Of a stretch of DNA of 64,000 bases, positions 16,757-25,850 are shown one piece after another (position 1 is the first letter of the stretch; every line of letters starts with the position of its first letter). The position numbers and the translations under genes were made by a program. The notes below the pieces were generated by a model. That model saw only the letters and a list, made by a program, of their open reading frames with translations, did no database searches and was not told the DNA's origin. Source of the stretch: Niastella yeongjuensis. Its GTDB lineage: Bacteria; Bacteroidota; Bacteroidia; Chitinophagales; Chitinophagaceae. Location of the stretch: NCBI RefSeq assembly GCF_900110245.1, contig NZ_FOCZ01000007.1:1-64000 (forward strand), given 5' to 3'.

Positions 16757-17551
16757 TCAGCAAGGATAATTGATCACATATTTGTAACCTTTTTCTTTAG
16801 TGTCGAGATTGATTTTTAGTCGCGGGTTTTCAATAGCATTGAGTTGCTCTTCCCTTACATTTGTTACAGAAATAAAGCCACATGTATGCTGTAGCGCCAA
16901 TTCAGCGAATGCTAAAAATTCGTGCAGGTACTGTTCGGCACCATCCGCTGCTACCCGCAAATTTTCTTTATCAAGCCACATCAATTGCAATTCTTCATAG
17001 GTTATCCAGTTCATCACCCCGCCAGTGTAACAATAATAAAGACTTCCATATTTTTGGTACATAACTTGTGAGATGACCTCATCCGCAATTGACCCGTCTT
17101 TAGCTTCAATATTACCAGTGAATATCCGGCGGCCCAAAATCAAATGGGGGTTAAAAGCAGCACATTCTGAAAAAATGATCGCCTGTAATAGTATGTTCAG
17201 GTCTTCGATCGCAGTAGTATTCATTTGCAGGAATAGATCTTCATCCTGGTGCTGTTTTAACCTGAAATCCTCATACGTTTCTGTTGGCTTTTTTTTCCTG
17301 TTTAAGATCTCATAATACTTTTCATGGACCTTAAAATCAGGTTGTAACTGGCGGCAGAGTTCAATCATATGCTGCGTACGGGCTTCGCCATTATCATGCC
17401 CCCATAAAATGCTCTTACCTAACGGGGAATCCCAATAATTTTTAAATATGGTTCCATCTCCTTTGAAATCAGGAACAAGATGCTCGAAAAAATAACGGTC
17501 ATTAAAAATGTGCAGTGTATTCCAATCACCCATGTTAATTAAAAATTTCAT
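16757..17551 (-). CDS. hypothetical protein
   Basis: A 264-residue protein I do not recognise. It has no signal peptide, is rich in Leu/Glu/Asn and His, and carries aromatic stretches such as FNDRYFFEHLVPDF and MYQKYGSLYYCYTGG. The start is taken at the ATG giving MKFLIN; an upstream TTG and a downstream ATG (MGDWNT) are possible. It begins 22 bp after the DUF1826-like gene on the same strand, so it is probably in an operon with it. Confidence 0.65.
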   Translation of the reverse strand: MKFLINMGDWNTLHIFNDRYFFEHLVPDFKGDGTIFKNYWDSPLGKSILWGHDNGEARTQHMIELCRQLQPDFKVHEKYYEILNRKKKPTETYEDFRLKQHQDEDLFLQMNTTAIEDLNILLQAIIFSECAAFNPHLILGRRIFTGNIEAKDGSIADEVISQVMYQKYGSLYYCYTGGVMNWITYEELQLMWLDKENLRVAADGAEQYLHEFLAFAELALQHTCGFISVTNVREEQLNAIENPRLKINLDTKEKGYKYVINYPC

Positions 17552-17573
17552 TAACAAACTGATATTGATGGCT

Positions 17574-18272
17574 TCAACAGATCAGCAACAGCCTGTTCTG
17601 TCCCGATTTTTCCTTTGGTGCACGGTGAAGACAGGGCGGAACCTGACTTTCAGGATGATCTGTCGCCAGTCTCCAAAGATGACCAAGGCCTAAGTTTATT
17701 GGATGTGCACCGGGTTTAGCCTGATAGTGCAGGTCGAAGAAATGCTCACTTAAGAATGATTCGAAACCTTCATCTGGTCCATGATATAGTTTTCTGAGTT
17801 CATCACGTAGCTCAGGAATAAGTACTTTTTGTATGCCTTGTGAATTGGGCAATATTTCACTGGAGTCACCATGGTAAGTGCATAAAAATGTATCGACCGG
17901 TATAGGAGAGCGGTCTACATGAAATGAATAAACATCAGTTGGAAAAAACGGGTAGGTTTCATCCCGGTCATAATATTTGATCACATTCAGAATGGGCGAG
18001 GCGCCATGCGCTTGCAATAGTTCCAGGTCATGTAAAAGAATGTCACGGGCAAGTTGCCCTTGTTCACTCAGCTGAAGTGCATGAAGTTCCTCTTGTTCAA
18101 TGGTCGTTATATTTCCGCTTAACGCTACCTTTTTAACGATCTCGGAAAAGTCACCTGTTAGTTTACGAGTCCAGCAAATCGCATTGATTGCTCCTTGAAA
18201 CGGGGTAGTAACAAGGTCGTGAAAATTCGTGACACTTTGAATTTGGTTCTCAGCATGAGATAGATCTATCAT
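17574..18272 (-). CDS. DUF1826-like protein
   Basis: A 232-residue cytoplasmic protein. An N-terminal segment INAICWTRKLTGDF, the central YSFHVDRSPIPVDTFLCTYHG and the C-terminal VPPCLHRAPKEKSGQNRLLL match my recollection of the DUF1826 pattern, which has conserved His/Asp residues of the kind that bind metal. The family has no known function. It lies between an AraC gene and an unknown gene on the same strand, with 16-22 bp gaps. The family name is from memory and needs a profile search. Confidence 0.6.
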   Translation of the reverse strand: MIDLSHAENQIQSVTNFHDLVTTPFQGAINAICWTRKLTGDFSEIVKKVALSGNITTIEQEELHALQLSEQGQLARDILLHDLELLQAHGASPILNVIKYYDRDETYPFFPTDVYSFHVDRSPIPVDTFLCTYHGDSSEILPNSQGIQKVLIPELRDELRKLYHGPDEGFESFLSEHFFDLHYQAKPGAHPINLGLGHLWRLATDHPESQVPPCLHRAPKEKSGQNRLLLIC

Positions 18273-18288
18273 GGTTCAAAAATAGCTA

Positions 18289-19200
18289 TTAATTAAACGA
18301 TTTCCTGAATTCAACAGGGGAGGAGTCTGTTTTTTGTTTGAACAGCTTGTTGAACGATTGGGAATGTTCAAACCCCAGTTGATATGCTATTTCACCGATC
18401 GACAGATTGGTGGTGCTGAGTAATTCCTTTGCTTTTTCAATCAGCCGCGCATGTATATGCTGTTGGGTATTTTGTCCGGTTAAGGAGCGCAGCATGTCGC
18501 TTAAATATCTGGGTGAGCAATGCAGTTGTTCGGCAAAGAAGGTCACGGATGGTAAGCCGGTCATTAATGCCGTGGCGTCGTTGAAATAATCGTTCAGCAG
18601 TTCCTCGAATTGTGTCAACTGATCGGTATTTGCCTGACTGCGGGTTACAAACTGGCGGTTATAAAACCGTTTGCTGTAATTGAGCAGCACTTCAATATGC
18701 GCGATCAGCACATCCTGACTAAAATGATCGATGTGCTGGTTCAGTTCGTATTCAATATTCCTGAATACGCCGATGATGATTTCCTTTTCTTTGGCAGAAG
18801 GGTAGAGGGCTTCATTGGTCGCATACGTAAAGAAGCCGTAGTTTTTTATTTGCTGACCCAATGAATGGTTTCTGATAAAATCGGGATGGATCAACAGGGT
18901 GTATCCGCTGTAATCAGCTTCCTCGCTGGTTTCGCCAATTACCTGGTTCGGCGAAATAAACGACAGGCCGCCTTCATCAAAGTCATAGTACCGTTGTCCA
19001 TATTTGATCTTCCCTTTGAAATTTGTTTTAAAGGAGATCTTATAAAAGTTAAGCACCATCCCTTTCGAGATGGCACTGGTATCTGCAACAATATCTTTAT
19101 AATCGACCAGACTTATCAACGGGTGCAGGGGCTTAGGTAAACCCAAAGCCCTGTGCAATTCTGAAATTGAATTAAAGATATAAGGCGACTCTTTTTTCAA
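18289..19200 (-). CDS. AraC-family transcriptional regulator
   Basis: A 303-residue regulator. The N-terminal half is a cupin-like sensor with the motif SFISPNQVIGE. The C-terminal 100 residues contain two HTH motifs: FAEQLHCSPRYLSDMLRSLTG and IGEIAYQLGFEHSQSFNKLFKQKTD. The first codon is TTG at 19200 because a stop lies one codon upstream and no ATG exists before the sensor domain. It follows an SDR gene by 42 bp on the same strand and probably controls it. Confidence 0.92.
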   Translation of the reverse strand: MKKESPYIFNSISELHRALGLPKPLHPLISLVDYKDIVADTSAISKGMVLNFYKISFKTNFKGKIKYGQRYYDFDEGGLSFISPNQVIGETSEEADYSGYTLLIHPDFIRNHSLGQQIKNYGFFTYATNEALYPSAKEKEIIIGVFRNIEYELNQHIDHFSQDVLIAHIEVLLNYSKRFYNRQFVTRSQANTDQLTQFEELLNDYFNDATALMTGLPSVTFFAEQLHCSPRYLSDMLRSLTGQNTQQHIHARLIEKAKELLSTTNLSIGEIAYQLGFEHSQSFNKLFKQKTDSSPVEFRKSFN

Positions 19201-19242
19201 TTGTTAATGCTTGTTTTAAGGCATCCCGGCGGGGGGGTGGGT

Positions 19243-20043
19243 TTATATAGCCCACTGCCTTGTTTTTTGGTAATGTGTTTCGGGGCCCAGTTCCAGCCTC
19301 TCATTATACAAGGCTGCTGCATCCGGTCCTGCCAGGTATCGCAATTGATCTTTGTTATCGGTAGCTGCTTCATAAATTACGTCAGCAATTTGTTGCGGGG
19401 TTGAATAACTGTTTATTTTTTCCTCACTATACCCTTCACTCACTTTTGCCATCAACGGCAGGTACGCGTCATGCTGGGCGCCATCCAGCGAGCGGCCGGC
19501 AAAATCAGTTTGAATGCCACCCGGTGCAATGGTCTTTACCCGTACGCCAAAGGTAGCCAAATCATAGGCCATGCATTCACAGAATCCCTCCAATGCCCAT
19601 TTGGTGGCTGAATACAACGCACAGGTGGGATAACCCACCAACCCAAACATGGATGAGATGGTAATAAAAACACCGTCCCCTTTATTGCGGAAATAGGGTG
19701 TGAAGGCTTTCGTCACCCTGATAACACCCAACAGGTTGGTGTCAATCTGCCGGGTGATCTGCGCATCACTGAATGCTTCCAGCGGTCCAATCAGGCCATA
19801 GCCGGCATTATTCAACACTACATCAACCGGATACTGTGACAGTACCTGTTGAACCGTATTATCTATTTGTGCGGCATCGGTAACATCCAGTTTCAGGATC
19901 ATTACATTTTTTAACCGGGTCAGTTCGGTTTCCTTTTCGGGATAACGCATGGTGGCAATCACCTGCCAGCCTTTCGATTGAAATAATTTTGCCGTGGCCT
20001 TGCCCAACCCGGCAGACGCGCCGGTAATGAAGATCGTTCTCAT
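19243..20043 (-). CDS. SDR family oxidoreductase
   Basis: A 266-residue NAD(P)-dependent oxidoreductase. GASAGLGKA is the cofactor motif, NNAGYG is present, and the active site is ISSMF with YSATK (CALYSATKWALEGF). The start is the ATG giving MRTIFITG; an open extension of 34 codons upstream has no homology-like character. It is the first gene of a four-gene minus-strand run (SDR, AraC, DUF1826-like, hypothetical). It is close in form to the SDR at 12243, also next to an AraC gene. Confidence 0.93.
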   Translation of the reverse strand: MRTIFITGASAGLGKATAKLFQSKGWQVIATMRYPEKETELTRLKNVMILKLDVTDAAQIDNTVQQVLSQYPVDVVLNNAGYGLIGPLEAFSDAQITRQIDTNLLGVIRVTKAFTPYFRNKGDGVFITISSMFGLVGYPTCALYSATKWALEGFCECMAYDLATFGVRVKTIAPGGIQTDFAGRSLDGAQHDAYLPLMAKVSEGYSEEKINSYSTPQQIADVIYEAATDNKDQLRYLAGPDAAALYNERLELGPETHYQKTRQWAI

Positions 20044-20294
20044 ATTCCTTGCTGTTTGAATTAATACCCCAAAAGTAGAAGGCCATTGTGGCAGACATGT
20101 TGCCGAATTGGTATATGTTGTAGCGGAAATGACCGGCCCGGCCACATACTTTTTCCCTTAATAATTCGTTAACAACACACCTTTACGGAGAAACTCGTAG
20201 TTCTCTGTGAAGCTTTGTATTTTTTTAAGCAATCAAGAGTTATTTTTGCACCGGCTTTGCTTGACCGCAATTAGAACCCCAAACCAATTCGTCC

Positions 20295-23200
20295 ATGAAA
20301 AGCAAGACGCGTAAAAGGCTCATTCGGTTTTTGTTAATACCGATCCTGGTAATAGTACTGTTGTTCGGAACAGCATTCATTATGCTGACCACCCAGCAAA
20401 CCAGGCTGGTGAAAATGGCCTTAAAAGAGCTCAATAAAAAACTGCCCGGAACCATCTCCATTGAAAAAAGTGAGATTTCCTTTTTAGATAATTGGCCCTA
20501 TATCTCCATCCGGTTAAGCGATGTGCGCTTTTATGCCACCAAACGCACCAGCGACAAACCCTTGTTTGCCGCAGAGCGTGTATTTGCCGGTTTCAGCCTG
20601 TCAGACATCCTGAATCAGAATTATAGAGTGAAAGTGATTGGTACCAGAAATGGCCACCTCGACCTGGTTGAAGAAAAGAACGGCCAGCTGAACATTGTGG
20701 AAGCCAGTCGCATGGCCCCCGATACCACCACCACTGCTGATACCGCCGAGTCGCCCCTGAAGCTCGATATCAAAAGGATCGTACTGAAGGGCATGACAAT
20801 CTCTTTCATCGACAAACAAAACGATCAAACCATCGTTTCAACGATTGAAAAGATAACCTCGTCGATCCAGAATGACAGTCTGAAGATAAAAGCCGGGCTC
20901 GATGGCAAGTTCGTCATCGATTATACCAGTCCCGCTTACCCGACGCTGTTCCGCAATAAACACGTTGAAACGAACTTCAAGGTCACCTATGGCAAAACCA
21001 ACGAATTGATCACCATCGATACCGGGAAGCTGAAATTGGAAGCGGCGGTGTTCAATGTGGCTGGTTCCTATAGCCTGCAGAAAAACAACAATGCCATCGA
21101 TATCAAATTTGCCGGCGACAGGCCCGACCTGCAGCAGCTGTTTGCCTTTGTACCCGAATCGGCCGCCAAAGAAATAAAACGGTTTAAATACGACGGGCAC
21201 GTAAACTTCGATGGAACGGTGAAAGGCAGTCTGGCCAATGGACAAATGCCCCGTATAGACCTGAATTTCGGCTGCTCTGATGCGTGGCTGCACAATTCTG
21301 AAACCAATAAGAGACTCGATTCACTGGCCTTTAAAGGCTATTATACCAATGGCGATGCCCACACCCTGAAAACATCGGAACTGCGTTTACTGGGTATGCA
21401 CGCCAAACCAGGTACCGGCGTGTTTGACGGAAATTTCATCATGCGCGATTTTGAGAATCCCAAAATTCTCATGCAACTTAACTCCGATCTCGAGCTGGAA
21501 TTTATTGGCGCCTTCCTGGGTATAAAAGACCTGCAGCGGATCACCGGTCAGATCAGTTTAAAAATGAATTTTAAAGAACTGATGGACATGAGCGCCCCCG
21601 AGCAATCGATGGGCAAACTAACTGAGGGTATACAAAGTGAACTGGCTGTTCGAAATCTTACCTTCCGCGTTCCGAATTATCCCTATAATATAGAACACCT
21701 GAACCTGCATGCCAACATGAAAAGCGGTTTTGTTACGCTGGACTCACTGGTTTGCAATATCGGGCATTCTGATTTTCATGTAGCCGGCTCGCTGAGCGAT
21801 CTGCCTGCTATTTTCCACGCACAAACCAAACCCGTTCAGGCTACATTGCATGCACACAGCAACCAGATGATCCTGCGGGAATTGTTGAACATCGATACCG
21901 CCAAAACACATAAAGGAAAAGAAGAGATCTACGGATTCAACATCGGTGTATCACTGGAAACTTCAGTGAACGAACTGCTGCATCCCAACCCCTTGCCAAG
22001 AGGAATAGTGAAAATTGAACACCTTAACGCCGACTTTAAAAGATATCCGCACGAGTTCAAGGAGTTTGGTGCAGAACTCACCATCGCCGATACCATGCTG
22101 CGGTTAAAGAATTTTGCCGGCCACATCGATAGTTCAGATGTACAGTTCAGCGGCCGTGTAAACAACTATGCCCTCTGGTTCGATAAAGTGAAAAGAGGCC
22201 GCACCGAAATTGCGTTCGACCTGAAGTCATCACGCCTGGCAGTGAGGGACCTGTTGAGCCGCAAAAGCAAAAAAATGGTGCCTAAAGACTGGCACGATGA
22301 AGTGGCCACCAACCTGTGGTTGCGTTCAAAAAGTCAGCTGCGGTACGATTCAGTGTTCAAATTCGCTAATATAAGAATTGCCAATATCTCGGGCCAGTTA
22401 ACCAAACACGCCATTCAACTGGACAGCATCAAAGGCAATGTAAAATTCAATACCGATAACTTTATAAAGATCGATACGCTCACGGGTAAAATTGGCCGCA
22501 GCGATTTCGATATCAACATGCGGTTGTACACCGGTAATGACAGCGCGCGCAAGATGAAGGAGAATTACCTGAAGTTCAACTCGCGTATGCTCGATGTGGA
22601 CCAGCTGACCAATTACAAGTTTACGGCCATGGAGGAAACACCTTCCGCCATGCCCGATACCGCAGCTGTTGCAGCACATTCAACGACCCCGGTTCGTACC
22701 GTGGCTGTTTCAAAACATGCCAAAGCATTCAATATTTTCGAAACGCCTTTTCTTAATTTCAATGCCGCTATAAATATCGGCAAAGTGAAGTATCGCCGCC
22801 TGTGGATCAAGAACGTGGAAAGCAACATCCGTATGCTGGAGACCCACCACCTGTACCTCGATACCCTGCACATGGAAATGGCCGGTGGTAAGATCGATGC
22901 CCGCGCACATTTCAATGGCAGCACACCCGAAAAGATCTATTTAAGGACCCGCATAAAAGTAAACGATATAGACCTGGAGAAAATGCTGTTAAAGCTCGAT
23001 TACCTGGGGCAGGATTATGTGATCAATAAAAACCTGAAAGGACATGTAACCGGTCAAATAAGAGGTTATATGCGCGTACATCCTGATTTAACACCCATGC
23101 TCGACCAGTCACAGGCAGAACTGAATGTAAACATTTACAATGGAGAGCTGGTGAACTTTGGGCCCATGGCCGCCATGGCGGCTTACTTCAAGGATAAGAA

Positions 23201-23543
23201 CATGTCGAAGATCCGGTTCGACACCCTGAGTAATGTGCTTACGTTTAAGGACAATACGCTGAATATTCCCACCATGAATATCAACTCTTCATTGGGCTTT
23301 CTGGAATTCTCCGGCACCCAGTCGCTTGATATGAAGATGGCTTATTATGTACGCATTCCGCTGAAGATGGTAACCTCGGTAGGTTTCAATATGCTGTTCC
23401 ATAAGAAGAAAGAAGAAGTAGATCCCGACCAGGTTGATGCCATCGAATACCGCGATAAGGATAAACGCATCCGCTTCATGAACCTGACTATTACCGGTAC
23501 ACCCGATAATTACAAAGTAGGTTTAGGTAAGAAGAAAGCATAA
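20295..23543 (+). CDS. AsmA-like inner-membrane protein
   Basis: A 1082-residue protein with one N-terminal membrane helix (LIRFLLIPILVIVLLFGTAFIM) and a very long periplasmic body of repeated beta strands. The N-terminal domain (GTISIEKSEISFLDNWPYI) and the C-terminal AsmA domain (about 900-1040, ELNVNIYNGELVNFGPMAAM) match the family, which is related to bridge-like lipid transport proteins of the TamB/AsmA clan. It probably moves phospholipids between membranes. A central region (about 780-800) is Ala/Thr-rich. A terminator-like hairpin follows. Confidence 0.9.
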   Translation: MKSKTRKRLIRFLLIPILVIVLLFGTAFIMLTTQQTRLVKMALKELNKKLPGTISIEKSEISFLDNWPYISIRLSDVRFYATKRTSDKPLFAAERVFAGFSLSDILNQNYRVKVIGTRNGHLDLVEEKNGQLNIVEASRMAPDTTTTADTAESPLKLDIKRIVLKGMTISFIDKQNDQTIVSTIEKITSSIQNDSLKIKAGLDGKFVIDYTSPAYPTLFRNKHVETNFKVTYGKTNELITIDTGKLKLEAAVFNVAGSYSLQKNNNAIDIKFAGDRPDLQQLFAFVPESAAKEIKRFKYDGHVNFDGTVKGSLANGQMPRIDLNFGCSDAWLHNSETNKRLDSLAFKGYYTNGDAHTLKTSELRLLGMHAKPGTGVFDGNFIMRDFENPKILMQLNSDLELEFIGAFLGIKDLQRITGQISLKMNFKELMDMSAPEQSMGKLTEGIQSELAVRNLTFRVPNYPYNIEHLNLHANMKSGFVTLDSLVCNIGHSDFHVAGSLSDLPAIFHAQTKPVQATLHAHSNQMILRELLNIDTAKTHKGKEEIYGFNIGVSLETSVNELLHPNPLPRGIVKIEHLNADFKRYPHEFKEFGAELTIADTMLRLKNFAGHIDSSDVQFSGRVNNYALWFDKVKRGRTEIAFDLKSSRLAVRDLLSRKSKKMVPKDWHDEVATNLWLRSKSQLRYDSVFKFANIRIANISGQLTKHAIQLDSIKGNVKFNTDNFIKIDTLTGKIGRSDFDINMRLYTGNDSARKMKENYLKFNSRMLDVDQLTNYKFTAMEETPSAMPDTAAVAAHSTTPVRTVAVSKHAKAFNIFETPFLNFNAAINIGKVKYRRLWIKNVESNIRMLETHHLYLDTLHMEMAGGKIDARAHFNGSTPEKIYLRTRIKVNDIDLEKMLLKLDYLGQDYVINKNLKGHVTGQIRGYMRVHPDLTPMLDQSQAELNVNIYNGELVNFGPMAAMAAYFKDKNMSKIRFDTLSNVLTFKDNTLNIPTMNINSSLGFLEFSGTQSLDMKMAYYVRIPLKMVTSVGFNMLFHKKKEEVDPDQVDAIEYRDKDKRIRFMNLTITGTPDNYKVGLGKKKA

Positions 23544-23553
23544 TCATAAAACA

Positions 23554-23619
23554 AAGACCTGTCAGGTAGACGGCTGCCAACTGAAAATTCAGTAAGCTAA
23601 AGTCCACCTGACAGGTCTT
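23554..23619. repeat. inverted repeat with 14-bp perfect arms
   Basis: AAGACCTGTCAGGT (23554-23567) is matched by its exact reverse complement at 23606-23619, and pairing extends four bases further with one mismatch. Each arm is also nearly palindromic (ACCTGTCAGGT). It lies 10 bp after the AsmA-like stop codon and could act in transcription termination or mRNA 3' end stability. It has no T-run. Confidence 0.7.
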
Positions 23620-23635
23620 ACACTTTATACAATAG

Positions 23636-23664
23636 AAAAACCCCATCGAGTATGGGGTTTTTGG
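23636..23664. terminator. bidirectional rho-independent terminator
   Basis: AAAAACCCCAT/ATGGGGTTTTT forms a stem with a short loop and runs of A and T on both sides, so it can end transcription from the AsmA-like gene and from the convergent ABC-F gene. Confidence 0.8.
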
Positions 23665-23992
23665 GTTCAATAATTTGCACTAAAAAAGAGTGTGTGCTTT
23701 TTCATGGGACCGAACATCGAACATTGACTCATAAGATATCGGACAAAACGGGGCCATCTTAAGACTGTCTGGTTGTACACCAGGAGTATTCAAATATAAT
23801 AAGTAATAAAATAAATGAAAACGTTTTCTAAACTTTGTTTTGAAGTTAATAGAAAATTATAAGAAGTGTTTCTTCTTTAAATGTTTTTGTTACAATTGAT
23901 TAAATGAGATTTTTTTCAAAAGTGATCCAGATCAAGATTTTTTGAAATCTGTTTAGCCTTCATTTAGCAACTCTTATTGATACAATAAGCGG
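23665..23992. other. AT-rich gap with no recognised gene
   Basis: Low-GC sequence between convergent genes. I see no reading frame with plausible coding content and no clear RNA structure beyond the terminator to its left. Confidence 0.6.
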
Positions 23993-25579
23993 TTAAACGT
24001 TAATTGTCCTTTTTACATTTACCTGCTCCGGAAAATGCTCATCATGCGAAACAGTTAACAAAGTTCCTTTATATGAATTGATGGCAACAGTCAATATCTC
24101 AATATTTTGAATATCCAGATTATTGGTCGGTTCATCCAACACGATAATATCGGGTGCCTGATTGCCAATGGTTAAACAGCACAAAAGTAACCGCATGCGT
24201 TCGCCGCCACTTAATGTGTTCCCTACTTTGTCCCAATCATCTTTCGTGAACAGGAAGCGGTTCAGCCTGATCTTGATCTCATGTTCCTGTAACCCCGTTT
24301 TATTGTATTGCTGTGCCTGTTCATACACAGTTTGCTGATTATTGATCAGTGAATAGTCCTGATCAATGTAAACGTTTTTATTGGCTGCACGGAATACGGT
24401 GCCGGTAGTTGGCTCCAGCTCACCCAGGATAATTCTGATAAGGGTAGTTTTGCCCGAACCATTCAGGCCTTTTATGGCGATCCGTTCCCCACTGTTTATT
24501 TGCAGCGTAAGGTTCTCCTGCCACAGGCGTTGTTTACCATATTCATGGTTGATGTCCCTTGCAGAAAAAAGCATCTTGCCAGCGTGTAACGCGGTGTTAT
24601 CAAAACCCAGTTGCATTTTGTCTATGTCGGGCAAGTCATTGCGCAGAGCTTGTAGTTCATCGGATATCCAATTGATCTTTTCGCCATGGGCACCTTTGAT
24701 CTTTGCGGTGCTGTTTTCTGCGCTGTTCCGCAGCGTGTTCATCATAATGCGGGCAACGCCTGCTTTTTCCTGTTTGCGTTTGCCGCGGGCATCCAGCTTT
24801 TGTTGCCGCTCCATGGTTTCGCGTTCTTTCTCCTTTGCCTTTCGCAATGCTTTTTCCTTGCTTTGAATATCCTGTGCCAGGGCATTATTGGCAATTGCTT
24901 TTTGTGCTGCGTAAAAGTCGTAATTGCCGCCATAGAGCGTTAACCCATGTTTACTTAGTTCCGCAATGGCAGATAAACCGTTCAGTAGTTTTCTGTCATG
25001 GCTCACTACGATCAATGCGCAGGAAGTGGTGGCTATGAATTCATACAGCAGGGCCCTGCCGGCAGTGTCCAGGTGATTACTGGGTTCATCCAGCAACACC
25101 AACTGCGGCTGATGAATGTGTATACCGGCCAGGAATACTTTTGTTTTCTGTCCACCGCTTAGTGTCGACATAGGTTGAGACAAATCCAGGTCATTCAATT
25201 GCCAGTACTGTAAAGCTTCCTGGCATCTTTCTTCTATCGTCCAGTCATCGTTCAACAGGTTCAGGTAATGTTCGGTAACATGTCCGGCCAGGATCTCTTT
25301 CAGTGCCTGCAATTTGCAATCGATGCGTAAGGCCTGGGCAACGGTCAGGTGGTTGAATTGTCCGAATAACTGTGGAATATAATAGGGCACGGTATCGGGT
25401 ATAAGCTGTCCGTCATGCGGGGGCAATTCACCGGCTATGATCTTTAATAAAGTAGATTTACCGGTACCGTTGTTACCGATCAATGCAATTTTGTCCCGGC
25501 TGTTAACAGTCAGGTAAATGCCTTCAAACAACAATTCTTTGTTGGGATGTATATAAGAGAGGTTCTGCAGAAATAGCAT
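23993..25579 (-). CDS. ABC-F family ATPase
   Basis: A 528-residue soluble protein with two ABC ATPase domains in tandem and no membrane segment. Domain 1: GNNGTGKST, LSGGQKTKVFL, LVLLDEPSNHLD. Domain 2: GLNGSGKTT, LSGGERMRLLL, IIVLDEPTNNLD. The charged linker (about 240-300, KEKALRKAKEKERE onward) is the P-site tRNA-interaction motif region of ABC-F proteins, which act on the ribosome. It could be a translation factor or an antibiotic-resistance type; the sequence does not decide. The ATG giving MLFLQNLSY is preferred over a TTG five codons upstream. Confidence 0.93.
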   Translation of the reverse strand: MLFLQNLSYIHPNKELLFEGIYLTVNSRDKIALIGNNGTGKSTLLKIIAGELPPHDGQLIPDTVPYYIPQLFGQFNHLTVAQALRIDCKLQALKEILAGHVTEHYLNLLNDDWTIEERCQEALQYWQLNDLDLSQPMSTLSGGQKTKVFLAGIHIHQPQLVLLDEPSNHLDTAGRALLYEFIATTSCALIVVSHDRKLLNGLSAIAELSKHGLTLYGGNYDFYAAQKAIANNALAQDIQSKEKALRKAKEKERETMERQQKLDARGKRKQEKAGVARIMMNTLRNSAENSTAKIKGAHGEKINWISDELQALRNDLPDIDKMQLGFDNTALHAGKMLFSARDINHEYGKQRLWQENLTLQINSGERIAIKGLNGSGKTTLIRIILGELEPTTGTVFRAANKNVYIDQDYSLINNQQTVYEQAQQYNKTGLQEHEIKIRLNRFLFTKDDWDKVGNTLSGGERMRLLLCCLTIGNQAPDIIVLDEPTNNLDIQNIEILTVAINSYKGTLLTVSHDEHFPEQVNVKRTINV

Positions 25580-25741
25580 AATTTCTTTCTTCAATAGTTA
25601 AACAAATAAAACAGTGCCCGCTTGCGGGTACCGTTACTATGTCAATTCTGAAAGAAATTATCTACTACATTAAGTCTGTATAAATGAAGAAGGATGCAAA
25701 TGTACGAAAAAAACAGCTATAAGCATAAGCCCTAAGCTGTA

Positions 25742-25850
25742 AGCGAATACAGGGTTAAAGTCTAAAAGCTTTAAACTTTAAACTTTCAACTTTCAACTTT
25801 CAACTTTGAACTTTCAACTGTATTCATTTCTGCCTTCTGCCCGCTGCCTT
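25742..25850. repeat. heptamer repeat block 1
   Basis: Tandem 7-bp AACTTTA/AACTTTC/AACTTTG units run into TGTATTC and then TTCTGCCTTCTGCCCGCTGCC, inverted RGGCAGA units. The block overlaps the last codons of the ankyrin gene. Confidence 0.8.
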
